NCBI GenBank assembly: GCA_035391225.1
Contig: DAOPKN010000004.1
Span: forward strand, 1 to 64,000
Direction of reading: 5' to 3'
DNA length: 64,000 nt
Source: DAOPKN01 sp035391225
GTDB taxonomy: Bacteria; Thermotogota; Thermotogae; MWEM01
A model generated the notes under the pieces. That model saw nothing but the letters and a program-made list of their open reading frames with translations, ran no database searches and had not been told where the DNA came from. Shown one piece after another: positions 32,103-40,766 of this stretch; the first letter of the stretch is position 1, and each line of letters starts with the position of its first letter. The translations under genes and the position numbers were made by a program.

Positions 32103-33617
32103 ATGATGTACAAGCGCATGTACAGGAGTGTTTTTTTGCTCTGTACCGTTTCGCTGGCCATGCTGGGTGCGACGGCATGGGCATCGGCGGAACTCTGGTG
32201 TAACGGCCAACCACTTGCTTTGCCCAACCAAAACGAGTTGTCATGGCTTTTTGGGCAGCCGGACCCGGAGGAAGCTATCGCCCCGTTCCCTTTCGCGTGC
32301 CTTTTTCCCCTCATGGAAGAGATCCACGAAATCGTCCTTCAGTTGGAGGGTAGCCAACTGCTGCTGCAAGAAGAGAACCTTGCGGAAAAAGTTTGGAACT
32401 GGTCGGCTTGCCTTTCTTCGGGCAAACTGGTGGTTTCGATCCCCACACTGGGAGAAAACCCGGTGCAATGGGTGCGCCTCGAAGGCATCGCGTGCACCGA
32501 GAAGGAACTGGAAATCTGGCTTTCCCGCGAAGGCGTGTTGGAGCTCCGGGAGCAACTGCAGCGTTTCGCGGATTGGTTCGGGGTATCGTTGCACATCTTG
32601 GAAATCCCCGACATTCCCGCACGCTTGCAGGCGTACCTTCGCGCCCAGGAACCGCTCCCGGACGTGTTCCACGTGGAATCATCCCAATTGGAAGAGCTGG
32701 TGGACTTCCAAGCCGTGCAAGGGTTAGCGTATCTCTTTTCGCAGGACTCCCAGCGCCTGCAATCCCTCCAACCGAACATGCGCGATGCCTTTTTGGTGAA
32801 TGGGGTGCCCTATGCCTACCCCTTCTACGCGGATACGCAGATGGCTTTCGTAAACCGGGAACTGGCAGGTCGCGACTTCGTGTTGCAGGATGAAACCGAT
32901 TTGTGGGAATTGGCTGCACGGTTGGGAAGCAGTGATGCGTGGGCATGCAGTTGGAACGCGTATTCGTTGTACTGGCTGGTTCCTTTCTTGCGGGGGTTTG
33001 GGATGGATCCCTTGCTGGGGTGCACGAACACCGTGGATGTGCAGCATCCAGCCGTTTCCCAAGCAATCGACTTCCTCCTTGCGCTGCGGGACCAGGGCCT
33101 GCTCTTGCCCGAAGAACGAGACGCCATGACCAGCCTGTTTTGCGCGGGGGAAGTGGCACTCATCCTCTCCGGTTCGTACATGGTTCCGCAGTTCGAGCGC
33201 TTGGAGATGGAGGTGGGAATGTTTGCCCTTCCCTGGAATTCTCGGGGGGGCAGGTGGTTTTCGCCGGTGCTGGATTGCAAAGGGTTGGCGATTTCGGCGC
33301 GCACGAAGGTGCCCGTGCTCAGTCGCCGCGTGATTGACTTCTTGAGCTGCCTTCCCGTGCAACAGCGGTTTTGTGAGCAGCTCCGTAAAATCCCCGCGAG
33401 GCGTGAAGCGTTGGATCGCATGAGCCTTCCGGGGGAGTTGCAACAAGTATTCCGCAAAAGTTTGCGCACCGGTTTCCCGTTGCCCACGGCTTCGTCGTAC
33501 GGCATTTGGAAGTCGGTGTTTTGGAAGATCCTGCGGTTTGTGTTCGCGGGGCAAATGTCGGTTACCCAGGCGTTGCAAAGTGCCCAGCAACTGGTGGATG
33601 CAAACCTTTCGTACTAA
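32103..33617 (+). CDS. ABC-type extracellular solute-binding protein with extra N-terminal domain
   Basis: 504 residues with a signal peptide (VFLLCTVSLAMLGATAWASA). Residues ~155-500 follow the MalE-type sugar-binding-protein fold: LQRFADWFGVSLHILEIPDI, DVFHVESSQLEELVDF, VNGVPYAYPFYADTQMAFVN, CAGEVALILSGSYMVPQFE. Residues ~30-150 precede the binding fold and do not look like MalE; this extra domain (ELWCNGQPLALPNQ to NPVQWVRLEG) resembles, weakly, the molybdopterin-fold repeats of the next gene. First gene of the leader-controlled operon. The ligand is unknown. Confidence 0.85.
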   Translation: MMYKRMYRSVFLLCTVSLAMLGATAWASAELWCNGQPLALPNQNELSWLFGQPDPEEAIAPFPFACLFPLMEEIHEIVLQLEGSQLLLQEENLAEKVWNWSACLSSGKLVVSIPTLGENPVQWVRLEGIACTEKELEIWLSREGVLELREQLQRFADWFGVSLHILEIPDIPARLQAYLRAQEPLPDVFHVESSQLEELVDFQAVQGLAYLFSQDSQRLQSLQPNMRDAFLVNGVPYAYPFYADTQMAFVNRELAGRDFVLQDETDLWELAARLGSSDAWACSWNAYSLYWLVPFLRGFGMDPLLGCTNTVDVQHPAVSQAIDFLLALRDQGLLLPEERDAMTSLFCAGEVALILSGSYMVPQFERLEMEVGMFALPWNSRGGRWFSPVLDCKGLAISARTKVPVLSRRVIDFLSCLPVQQRFCEQLRKIPARREALDRMSLPGELQQVFRKSLRTGFPLPTASSYGIWKSVFWKILRFVFAGQMSVTQALQSAQQLVDANLSY

Positions 33618-33637
33618 TATTCTTCGGAGGTGATCCC

Positions 33638-35539
33638 ATGCGAAAATGGTTGTGGTTCGGTTTTCTACTGCTTTTGGGTTGTTGTCTTTTCGGGGAAGTT
33701 TTCCTGGTGCACGGGGACCGCTGGTTCGTGTTGGAGGATTCCCAACTTGCCGTGTTGCCAACCCTCTCCTTTTCGGTGGCTTTCCACGGGGTCACGAACA
33801 CCAGCGATGAGAACCTGGAAACGGAAAACTGGCGGGGGATCCCGCTTTCGGTTCTGCTGGGGTTTTTGGGTACGATCCCGCCAGATGCCACCATCACGCT
33901 GATCGCGCAGGACGGCTTTTCCCGGGAGTTCCCATTGGGTGTTCTCCGTGGAGCGGGTTCTTTTGGAACCCCTGTTTTGGCGTTGGAAAGGGAAGGGGAA
34001 CCCGGCCAATGGCTCACTTTTTTTGCCCAAGACGGTCAGGTCACCAACGAAGATATGCTGCAAGAGCTCGGAGAGGCTTTCTCCAGTTTCCACGGTGGAC
34101 AACCCTCCGCCAGGGGATTGCTGGTCAAAGATGTCCGTTACCTGGTCGTCAACTGGGACGGGGATCTGGAGGCGTTGCACGAGCAATCCACGCACTCCGC
34201 GCAAATGATCGAGCAGCAAGGGGAGGAAAAGGAAGAATGGTCGCTTTCGCTCTCGGGTGCAGTGGATGCACGCATTGACCCTTCGGTCCTGCAGGAATGG
34301 AAAGAAAGGGGTGTGCATTTGGAGGAACGGGTTTTCGCGCGAAAGTCCACGGAAAGACGGTACGACGTGCTTCCCTTGTGGATGCTCGTGGCCATGGTGG
34401 ATGATCTACACGATGAGCATCCTTTCTCCTTTGCGCAACAACTGTGGGAGGATGGCTACCTGCTGACCCTCACCGCGCAGGATGGGTACGCGGTCAGTTT
34501 TTCCACGACGGAGATGTCGACCCAGGCGCTTTTCGTCGCTTTTTCCGAGGAAGGGGAGCCCACGTGGCCGAAGGTCGTGGGAGAGGTGTCCGGGAAGTTC
34601 TGGGTTTCGCACTTGCAAGAGATTGATGCGCAGGTTCCACGTGCGCAAGAGGATGCTCCTTCTTTCACGCTTGCGTTTTCCGGTCCTTCCGGTTCGTTTT
34701 CCCGCACGCTGGAGCAGCTCCGGGAATCGGAGTTCTTCGTCGAGGGCCCCGGGAGCTATACCACTTCTGCTGGCACGCGGTATACCAACCACTACGCGGG
34801 TGTGGACATGGGGGCACTACTGGTGCAGCAGATGGGAATGACCGCCTCGGATACCGTGGAGATCATCGCGCTGGATGGATACGAAATGAGCTACTCGGCA
34901 GAGGAGATCTTGGATCAAAGCTCGGGGACGTGGATCTTGGCTTTCGAAAGAGATGGTATGCCCCTTCCGCAAGACCCCGGGCCGGTGCGGACGGTGCGTA
35001 TCGGGGAAGCCACACCCAACGTGGACGGCCACAATTCCCTGAAAATGGTGAAACGAGTGCAGGTGATCCCGGTTGCCTATCGTCCCTTCCAGTTACAACT
35101 TTCGGGGCTGATGCAAACCACGCTGGATCGAGACCAACTGCAAAGCGGCATCAGTTGCCATCGCCAAAGGGTCGTGTACCAATCCAAGGAGAACAGCGAT
35201 ACCTACACCGGAATAGCGGTATGGCGCTTGCTGGCGTTCGTGGACGACCCCGCGTATGCGCCCCACCGCCAGGATGAGGCGATCCTTTCGTACAACCAAG
35301 AGCTGGCCGCAAAAGGGTACTCGGTGATCTTTCACGCGGTGGACGGGTACCAGATCACCCTTTCCTCGCTGGAACTGGATCGAAACGATGCGGTGCTGGT
35401 GGCGAATGCCAAAAACGGCAGCGATCTCGAATCCGGGGAATGGCCCCTGGTGCTCGTGTTCGATTCTTCCGCGGAAAGGCTTCCGGAAGGGATCAAAAAG
35501 GTGAAGCAGTTGGCACACATCGAAATCGTTTTGCCCTGA
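33638..35539 (+). CDS. Lipoprotein with four tandem sulfite-oxidase-like (molybdopterin-fold) domains
   Basis: 633 residues from ATG 33638 with SD GGAGGTGAT. A lipobox-like signal ends LLLLGCC. Four repeats of ~130-150 residues follow, each with the same pattern: a hydrophobic strand (TLSFSVAFHGV; EWSLSLSGAV; SFTLAFSGPSG; PFQLQLSGLM), a short 'WRGIPLSVLLGF'-type turn (also PLWMLVAMVDD, GVDMGALLVQQMG, GIAVWRLLAFVDD), and an aromatic DG segment (ITLIAQDGFSREF; LTLTAQDGYAVSF; EIIALDGYEMSYS; IFHAVDGYQITLS) ending in a GxxR-like strand. This is the pattern of the Oxidored_molyb fold. No Cys ligand of molybdenum is seen, so the repeats may bind without catalysis. Confidence 0.75.
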   Translation: MRKWLWFGFLLLLGCCLFGEVFLVHGDRWFVLEDSQLAVLPTLSFSVAFHGVTNTSDENLETENWRGIPLSVLLGFLGTIPPDATITLIAQDGFSREFPLGVLRGAGSFGTPVLALEREGEPGQWLTFFAQDGQVTNEDMLQELGEAFSSFHGGQPSARGLLVKDVRYLVVNWDGDLEALHEQSTHSAQMIEQQGEEKEEWSLSLSGAVDARIDPSVLQEWKERGVHLEERVFARKSTERRYDVLPLWMLVAMVDDLHDEHPFSFAQQLWEDGYLLTLTAQDGYAVSFSTTEMSTQALFVAFSEEGEPTWPKVVGEVSGKFWVSHLQEIDAQVPRAQEDAPSFTLAFSGPSGSFSRTLEQLRESEFFVEGPGSYTTSAGTRYTNHYAGVDMGALLVQQMGMTASDTVEIIALDGYEMSYSAEEILDQSSGTWILAFERDGMPLPQDPGPVRTVRIGEATPNVDGHNSLKMVKRVQVIPVAYRPFQLQLSGLMQTTLDRDQLQSGISCHRQRVVYQSKENSDTYTGIAVWRLLAFVDDPAYAPHRQDEAILSYNQELAAKGYSVIFHAVDGYQITLSSLELDRNDAVLVANAKNGSDLESGEWPLVLVFDSSAERLPEGIKKVKQLAHIEIVLP

Positions 35540-35543
35540 GGCC

Positions 35544-37559
35544 ATGGGCCGAGGGGGGAATCGCAAGGGCCACATGGGTGTTTTTGGGCTGGCACCCGTC
35601 TTTCTCATCGTGGCATGGATCGGCGTTTTCCCCATTGCGGGGGCGGCAATCGGTTCCTTTTTTTCCGACGTCCACGGGGTTCGGGAATTCGTGGGGTGGA
35701 AACATTTTCGGTTCATTCTTTCGGACCGAGGGTTCTTGCTCAGCTTGAATATCACTTTGCTCTTTTCCACCTTGGCAACGGGGTGCTGCGTTCTGCTTTC
35801 TTTTTGCCTGGCGCTTTGCCTTTGCTTCTCCAGGTGGCTGTCCCGGCTCGTGTACCTTTCGTTGCTCATTCCCTGGGCCATCCCCGCGTACATTCTCGTA
35901 CCCAGCTGGCGGGCCATTCTCCACGGTCCGGAGGGGATTTCGTTACTCAGCCAACTCACGGGGGTATCGTTGGACCTGATGGCAGATCCGATTGCCGCCT
36001 TCCTTAGCTGCCTGCTCCTGGCAACCTGGATTTCGTTGCCCTTGACATCGTTCGTGTTTTGGACGGGCATACAGAAAATCCCCCGGAATCTGCGCGAGTC
36101 GTTCCGCGTGGAGGGGGCCTCGCGTTCGGTGATTGCCCGGCACTTGTTTTGGCCCATGCTCCTTCCTTCGATCAAGTGGATGGCGATATTGGCATTCATT
36201 CGTTCCTTCAAGGAGTTCAGCGTCGTGTTTTTGCTGACCGCGGGCGGGCCTCCGCTGGTGCAGGGCATCACATCGCGCAGCATCATCGGAGCCACCACCA
36301 CGTTGGAAATGTTCGTTTTCGAGCAGTTCTCCACGCATGCGGACCTTGGTCTTGGTGCGGCGTATTCCCTGCTCATGGCAGGGGTGGTACTTGTCGTGAT
36401 CTTCCTTGCCATTGGCCGCAAAAAAGGTGGGGGTGGGGCCTTTTTCCTCGTTTCGCTACTGGTGCACCTCGTTGTTCGCGGGTTGCTGTGGCCCTTGCGT
36501 GTTTTTGGGTACGCTTTTGCACTGCTTTGGGGAAGGAAAACCCAGGGGAACCGAGTTGCCACAAGCGTGTGGCTCCTGGTTTTTCTCCTGGATGTGGGGC
36601 TTCTCGGGGTGTCTCTGTGGAAAGAGGGGCTCTTGCGGGGGATGCATCCCGCAACATTCGTGGCTGCGGGGGGAGTGTTGTGCCTACTTGTTTCGCGCCC
36701 AACCCGCAAGCGTTTGGCAGGGGGTCGCTGGGCGGGTAACGGTGTTTGGCTGTTTTCCGTGCTGGTGGCCTTTTCGTGCTTGCTGGCGGCGCTTTTGAGT
36801 GTCTTTTTCTTGGTGCGCATGTCGGTATCGCACGTGAGCAGCCCGGTTTTCCTTTCCCTATCGCCGGCTTCCACCACCTTTCGATGGTTCCAAGCCGCGT
36901 TTTCGGAGGAAAACCTCTTGCGCCACGTGGCAAATTCGTTGCGCTTGGCGCTTCCCGTGATGTTCCTCGCACCGTTGTTGTGTTTTCCCGCGGCCTATGC
37001 CCTATCCCGCCTTCCGGGAAAAATTTCGGCGCGGTTGCTCATGTTGTTGACCCTAACGGGTTTCTTCGGCGGAGTGCATACGCTTGTCCCCCTTTTCGTG
37101 ATGTTCCGGGCATTTCCGCTGGGCAAAGAAATGCTTCCGCTCATCTTGATCTACCTGTTCCAGTCCATCCCGTTCTGCCTGTTTTCGTTGAAGGCTTTTT
37201 TTGAGCGCTTTCCACGAAGCTTGGAGGAAATGGCGCGCCTGGAAGGGGTTGGTCGCATCCCTTTCTTCGTGCGCGTGGTGTTCCCCCTCTCGCTTCCCGC
37301 TATGGTTCCCCCTGCCATGTTTTCGTTCCTGCTGGCCTGGAACGGATTCTTAGCCCCACTTGTTTTCCTTCGCCACGAAAGCCAGTTCCCCGTGAGTATC
37401 AAGATCCATTCGCTGGTGGGGAGTATTGCATCGGGAAACCCCGAATGGAATCTTTTTGCAGCCATTTCCGTGATGAATGTCGTGGTGGTGCTGGGGCTGT
37501 TCGTTTTTTTCCGCGGGGGCTTGGAAAATTCCCCTCTGTCGGATTTCGAATCGGAGTGA
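35544..37559 (+). CDS. ABC transporter permease with both membrane halves fused
   Basis: 671 residues. Residues ~10-290 are a MalF-like permease (APVFLIVAWIGVFPIAGAAI; EAA-loop EGASRSVIARHLFWPMLLPS). Residues ~400-660 are a MalG-like permease (EAA-loop EGVGRIPFFVRVVFPLSLPA; GFFGGVHTLVPLFVMF). The two are joined by a linker with extra helices (~295-400). In most binding-protein transporters these are separate proteins. No ATPase gene is adjacent, so it must use one encoded elsewhere. It starts 4 bp after the repeat lipoprotein; ATG 35574 is an alternative start. Confidence 0.9.
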   Translation: MGRGGNRKGHMGVFGLAPVFLIVAWIGVFPIAGAAIGSFFSDVHGVREFVGWKHFRFILSDRGFLLSLNITLLFSTLATGCCVLLSFCLALCLCFSRWLSRLVYLSLLIPWAIPAYILVPSWRAILHGPEGISLLSQLTGVSLDLMADPIAAFLSCLLLATWISLPLTSFVFWTGIQKIPRNLRESFRVEGASRSVIARHLFWPMLLPSIKWMAILAFIRSFKEFSVVFLLTAGGPPLVQGITSRSIIGATTTLEMFVFEQFSTHADLGLGAAYSLLMAGVVLVVIFLAIGRKKGGGGAFFLVSLLVHLVVRGLLWPLRVFGYAFALLWGRKTQGNRVATSVWLLVFLLDVGLLGVSLWKEGLLRGMHPATFVAAGGVLCLLVSRPTRKRLAGGRWAGNGVWLFSVLVAFSCLLAALLSVFFLVRMSVSHVSSPVFLSLSPASTTFRWFQAAFSEENLLRHVANSLRLALPVMFLAPLLCFPAAYALSRLPGKISARLLMLLTLTGFFGGVHTLVPLFVMFRAFPLGKEMLPLILIYLFQSIPFCLFSLKAFFERFPRSLEEMARLEGVGRIPFFVRVVFPLSLPAMVPPAMFSFLLAWNGFLAPLVFLRHESQFPVSIKIHSLVGSIASGNPEWNLFAAISVMNVVVVLGLFVFFRGGLENSPLSDFESE

Positions 37560-37562
37560 GTA

Positions 37563-37571
37563 TGGTATAAT
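37563..37571 (+). promoter_or_regulatory. Extended -10 promoter of the korB-korC operon
   Basis: TGG-TATAAT overlapping the end of the fused permease gene, 34 bp before the korB ATG. It separates the oxidoreductase genes from the transporter operon. Confidence 0.6.
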
Positions 37572-37605
37572 CGTGGGCACAAGCATTGTTACGAGGGAGG
37601 TTAGC

Positions 37606-38508
37606 ATGTCTGTTGACACGTACATGAAGTACCTGCGGTTGGACCGCATGCCGCATGTTTGGTGCCCGGGATGTGGAAACGGCACCGTGTTAAAAGCCGC
37701 AGTGGGTGCCATTGATGAACTGGGGTTGGATCCCAACAAAATTGCGGTGATTTCGGGAATCGGTTGTTCTTCCAGGGCTACCGGGTACTTGAATTTCAAC
37801 ACCATGCACACCCTGCATGGCCGGGCGATTGCCTTTGCAACCGGGGTCAAGTTGGCCCGCCCAGAGATGACGGTAATCGTGCTAACCGGTGACGGGGACC
37901 TTGCGGCCATCGGGGGAAACCATTTCATTCACGCCGCCCGGCGCAACATGGACATCACCGTGGTTTGCTTCAACAACAACATATACGGCATGACGGGGGG
38001 GCAATACTCTCCCACCACTCCGGATGGAAGTTACGCTACCACAGCGCCCTATGGAAACCTGGAACCTTCCTTTGACCTTTCGCAGTTGGCGATCGCTTCG
38101 GGTGCAACCTACGTTGCCCGCTCCACGACCTACCATTTCATCCCGTTGCAGACGTACATCCGCAAGGGGATCGTGAACCAGGGTTTCTCGTTCGTGGAAG
38201 CCATCACCCAGTGTCCCACCTACTTCGGGCGATACAACCAGATTGGCACAGCACCCAAAATGATGGAGCACTTCAAGGAAAAAGCCCTGACCTTCTCGCG
38301 CTTGCAAAACGAGCTGCAAACCGGCGAAGAGAAACGACCAGCGGGGGTAAGCCAGTTGTTGGAAGTTGCACGAGAAATGTACCCTGACCGGATCCTCATC
38401 GGGGAATTCTTGAACAAGGCCAAGCCGGGTTACGTGGAACAGTTCTTGAATCTCGTGAAACAGCTGGAAGAACCCAAAGCCATTCCCGCTGAAAAAGGAG
38501 AGGGTTGA
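37606..38508 (+). CDS. korB: 2-oxoacid:ferredoxin oxidoreductase, beta (TPP-binding) subunit
   Basis: 300 residues from ATG 37606 (GAGGGAGGT upstream). It binds thiamine diphosphate and a [4Fe-4S] cluster: VWCPGCGNGTVL (Cys pair), SGIGCSSRATGYL (third Cys) and the TPP motif LTGDGDLAAIGGNHF ending VCFNNNIYGMTGGQYSPTTP. Its close fit to KorB-type proteins suggests 2-oxoglutarate as substrate, though other 2-oxoacids remain possible. It pairs with the gamma subunit one base downstream; alpha and delta lie at 15.8-17.2 kb. Confidence 0.95.
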   Translation: MSVDTYMKYLRLDRMPHVWCPGCGNGTVLKAAVGAIDELGLDPNKIAVISGIGCSSRATGYLNFNTMHTLHGRAIAFATGVKLARPEMTVIVLTGDGDLAAIGGNHFIHAARRNMDITVVCFNNNIYGMTGGQYSPTTPDGSYATTAPYGNLEPSFDLSQLAIASGATYVARSTTYHFIPLQTYIRKGIVNQGFSFVEAITQCPTYFGRYNQIGTAPKMMEHFKEKALTFSRLQNELQTGEEKRPAGVSQLLEVAREMYPDRILIGEFLNKAKPGYVEQFLNLVKQLEEPKAIPAEKGEG

Positions 38509-38509
38509 C

Positions 38510-39118
38510 ATGATACCGGTAGAACGTACCCCCAGCTCCGTGCGCATCGGGGGGATTGGGGGACAGGGCAATATCAAAATGGGATTGATCCTGGCCAAAA
38601 CCTTGACGCTCGACAAGAAATGGGTGGTGCAGACCCAGCATTACGGTGCGCAGGTCCGCGGTGGGGTGGCGTACAGTGACGTGCTGTTTAGCAACGATCC
38701 CATCGATTTTCCCAAGGCCTACCAGTTTGACATGCTGTACATGATGGACCAAAAACCATTGGATTCGTTTGCGAACCTGTTGAAACCCAACGGGGTTTTG
38801 ATCTGTGATAGTACCTTCGTGAAAAAAGTGCCGCTGAGCATTCGAAGGATCACGCGGAAGATGGTTCTTTTACCGATTACCGAACAATGCACGGAGAAAT
38901 TTGGCACCCCGGTTGTTTCCAACGTGGTGGGTTTGGGGTTGCTACAGAAAACCACGGGGATCGTAAACCCGGAATCGTTGAAGGCGGTGGTGAGCGAGGA
39001 AGTCCCCGCGAAGTTCCTGGACCTAAACATGGAAGCGTTGGCCTTCGGCATTTCGCTGTGCTCCAAGTCCTACGCGTTGCGGGACGAAAAAACGTACCAA
39101 AAGATCCTTTTCGAGTGA
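38510..39118 (+). CDS. korC: 2-oxoacid:ferredoxin oxidoreductase, gamma subunit
   Basis: 202 residues. The start RIGGIGGQGNIKMGLILAKTL and QHYGAQVRGGVAYSDVLF are the gamma-subunit signature. It begins one base after korB. The next gene (dgkA) follows after 25 bp and may be read through. Confidence 0.94.
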   Translation: MIPVERTPSSVRIGGIGGQGNIKMGLILAKTLTLDKKWVVQTQHYGAQVRGGVAYSDVLFSNDPIDFPKAYQFDMLYMMDQKPLDSFANLLKPNGVLICDSTFVKKVPLSIRRITRKMVLLPITEQCTEKFGTPVVSNVVGLGLLQKTTGIVNPESLKAVVSEEVPAKFLDLNMEALAFGISLCSKSYALRDEKTYQKILFE

Positions 39119-39143
39119 TGCAACGGGTTTTCGAAGAGCTGCG

Positions 39144-39659
39144 ATGAGGCAAGAATGGAAAGGTTTCCTGGGGAGCTTTCGCCACGCGTTTCGGGGCGTG
39201 GCATCCGCCTTGAAAACCCAGCGAAACCTGCGTATCGACTTCTGCGTAGGGGTTGCCGTGCTCGTTTTGGCCTGGATATTGCCGTTGAGCACGTTCGAAT
39301 TGCTGTGGGTCGTATTTTCGGTGTTCCTGGTGATCATCTTTGAGATGCTCAATTCGCTGATCGAGGAATTGCTGGACCTTTTTTACCCCTACTTCCATGA
39401 AAAGGTGAAACGGGCAAAGGATATTGCAGCGGGTATGGTGCTTGTCGCTGCTTTTTTTGCGTTTTCGGTGGGTATCATCATTTTCGGAAAACGTTTGTTC
39501 CATTTTGCGGATGCGGTGGGCGTGTTCGCGTTTCTCCTTTTCCTTTCGGGGTTTTTAACGTTCCTTTTGCGGGTTTTGCACCGCAAGGAGAGCAACGGGA
39601 AGGAAGAACCCAAGGGGAAAACGGCGAACAACGGCGAGGGGGAATGGAGAGAACCATGA
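39144..39659 (+). CDS. dgkA: Diacylglycerol/undecaprenol kinase (DgkA family)
   Basis: 171 residues. QRNLRIDFCVGVAVLVLAW, FEMLNSLIEELLDLF and KRAKDIAAGMVLVAAF match the DgkA core (active-site Glu in the membrane, metal-binding Glu in the second motif). Gram-positive-type enzymes of this family phosphorylate undecaprenol for wall synthesis. It is about 40 residues longer than usual, with an additional C-terminal membrane helix (VFAFLLFLSGFLTFLLRVL) and a charged tail. Its stop overlaps cheB as ATGA. Confidence 0.9.
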   Translation: MRQEWKGFLGSFRHAFRGVASALKTQRNLRIDFCVGVAVLVLAWILPLSTFELLWVVFSVFLVIIFEMLNSLIEELLDLFYPYFHEKVKRAKDIAAGMVLVAAFFAFSVGIIIFGKRLFHFADAVGVFAFLLFLSGFLTFLLRVLHRKESNGKEEPKGKTANNGEGEWREP

Positions 39660-40690
39660 AAAAAATCCGAGTGCTGGTTTGCGACGATTCCGGATTCATG
39701 CGGATGGTGATCAAAGATATCTTGGATTCCCAGGGAGACATCGAAGTCGTGGGTCAGGCCAGGGATGGGTTCGAAGCGGTGGAAAAAGCCGTATCGCTCG
39801 CGCCGGATGTGATCACCCTTGACGTGGAGATGCCCAAGCTGAATGGTCTTGAGGCCTTGAAGCTGATAACGCGAAAGATGCACGCGCGCGTGATCATGGT
39901 GAGCAGTTTGACCCAGGAGGGCGAAGATATCACCGTGGAAGCGTTGCAAAACGGTGCGGCAGACTTCGTTCCCAAACCTTCTGGATCCATCTCCACCAAC
40001 TTCCGTTCCATGGGGGGTGTTTTGGTCGAGAAGGTGCACGACGTGATGCAAATCGATCCCGTTCGTTTGCGTCCCCAGCCCTTTACCCGGCGGCCAAAGG
40101 GCGTTTCGCGAACCTTTTCCTCCACGGGAAAACTGGTGATGATCGCTTCCTCCACGGGGGGGCCAAAGTCGCTCGACCAGGTGATTCCCTTGTTGCCCAA
40201 GAATTTGCCCGCCCCGGTTCTGCTTATCCAGCACATGCCAGGTGGCTTCACGCGTTCGCTGGCACAGCGCCTGGACCGCATTTCGGAGGTGCGCGTGAAG
40301 GAAGGCGCGGACGGCGATTTGCTGGAGAACGCCACGGTATACGTTGCCCCGGGGGATTTTCACATGGGGGTGAAGTCGAATGTCGGCAAGCCTACCCTTT
40401 ACCTGGAGAAGAGCGCGAAAATTAACGGGGTGCGCCCTGCTGCCGATTTCACGTTCGGAACGGGGGCAGAGTTGTACCGCGAGAAATCCATTGGCGTGGT
40501 GATGACCGGAATGGGCCGTGACGGCACAAAAGGGGCGTTTAAAATCAAGCACTTCAAGGGATCGGTACTTGCGGAAGCGGAAGAGACGTGCGTGGTTTTT
40601 GGGATGCCCAAATCCGTGATCCAGGAAGGGTACGCGGATTTCGTTCTCCCTTCCACGGGTCTCGCGGGGAAGATCGCGGAACTCGTGTAG
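39656..40690 (+). CDS. cheB: Chemotaxis protein-glutamate methylesterase/glutamine deamidase CheB
   Basis: 344 residues. The N-terminal receiver has the acidic pocket (VCDDSGFM), phosphoacceptor (ITLDVEMPKLNG) and switch Lys (FVPKPSG). The C-terminal methylesterase has the Ser-His-Asp triad: IASSTGGPKSL, IQHMPGGFTRSLAQRL and VMTGMGRDGTKGA. It demethylates chemoreceptors for adaptation. It is translationally coupled to dgkA, an unusual partner, and has no other chemotaxis gene next to it. Confidence 0.97.
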   Translation: MKKIRVLVCDDSGFMRMVIKDILDSQGDIEVVGQARDGFEAVEKAVSLAPDVITLDVEMPKLNGLEALKLITRKMHARVIMVSSLTQEGEDITVEALQNGAADFVPKPSGSISTNFRSMGGVLVEKVHDVMQIDPVRLRPQPFTRRPKGVSRTFSSTGKLVMIASSTGGPKSLDQVIPLLPKNLPAPVLLIQHMPGGFTRSLAQRLDRISEVRVKEGADGDLLENATVYVAPGDFHMGVKSNVGKPTLYLEKSAKINGVRPAADFTFGTGAELYREKSIGVVMTGMGRDGTKGAFKIKHFKGSVLAEAEETCVVFGMPKSVIQEGYADFVLPSTGLAGKIAELV

Positions 40691-40766
40691 CGGGGGTACG
40701 AAAAGAACGCCGCGATGTACCCTACGGGTTTTTCCGCGGAATACCGAATGGTATCGTATCATGGAA

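Noticed and set aside
35093..36877. 594-codon minus-strand frame over the repeat lipoprotein and fused permease
   Set aside because: It crosses the boundary of two well-supported genes on the other strand and has low-complexity composition.
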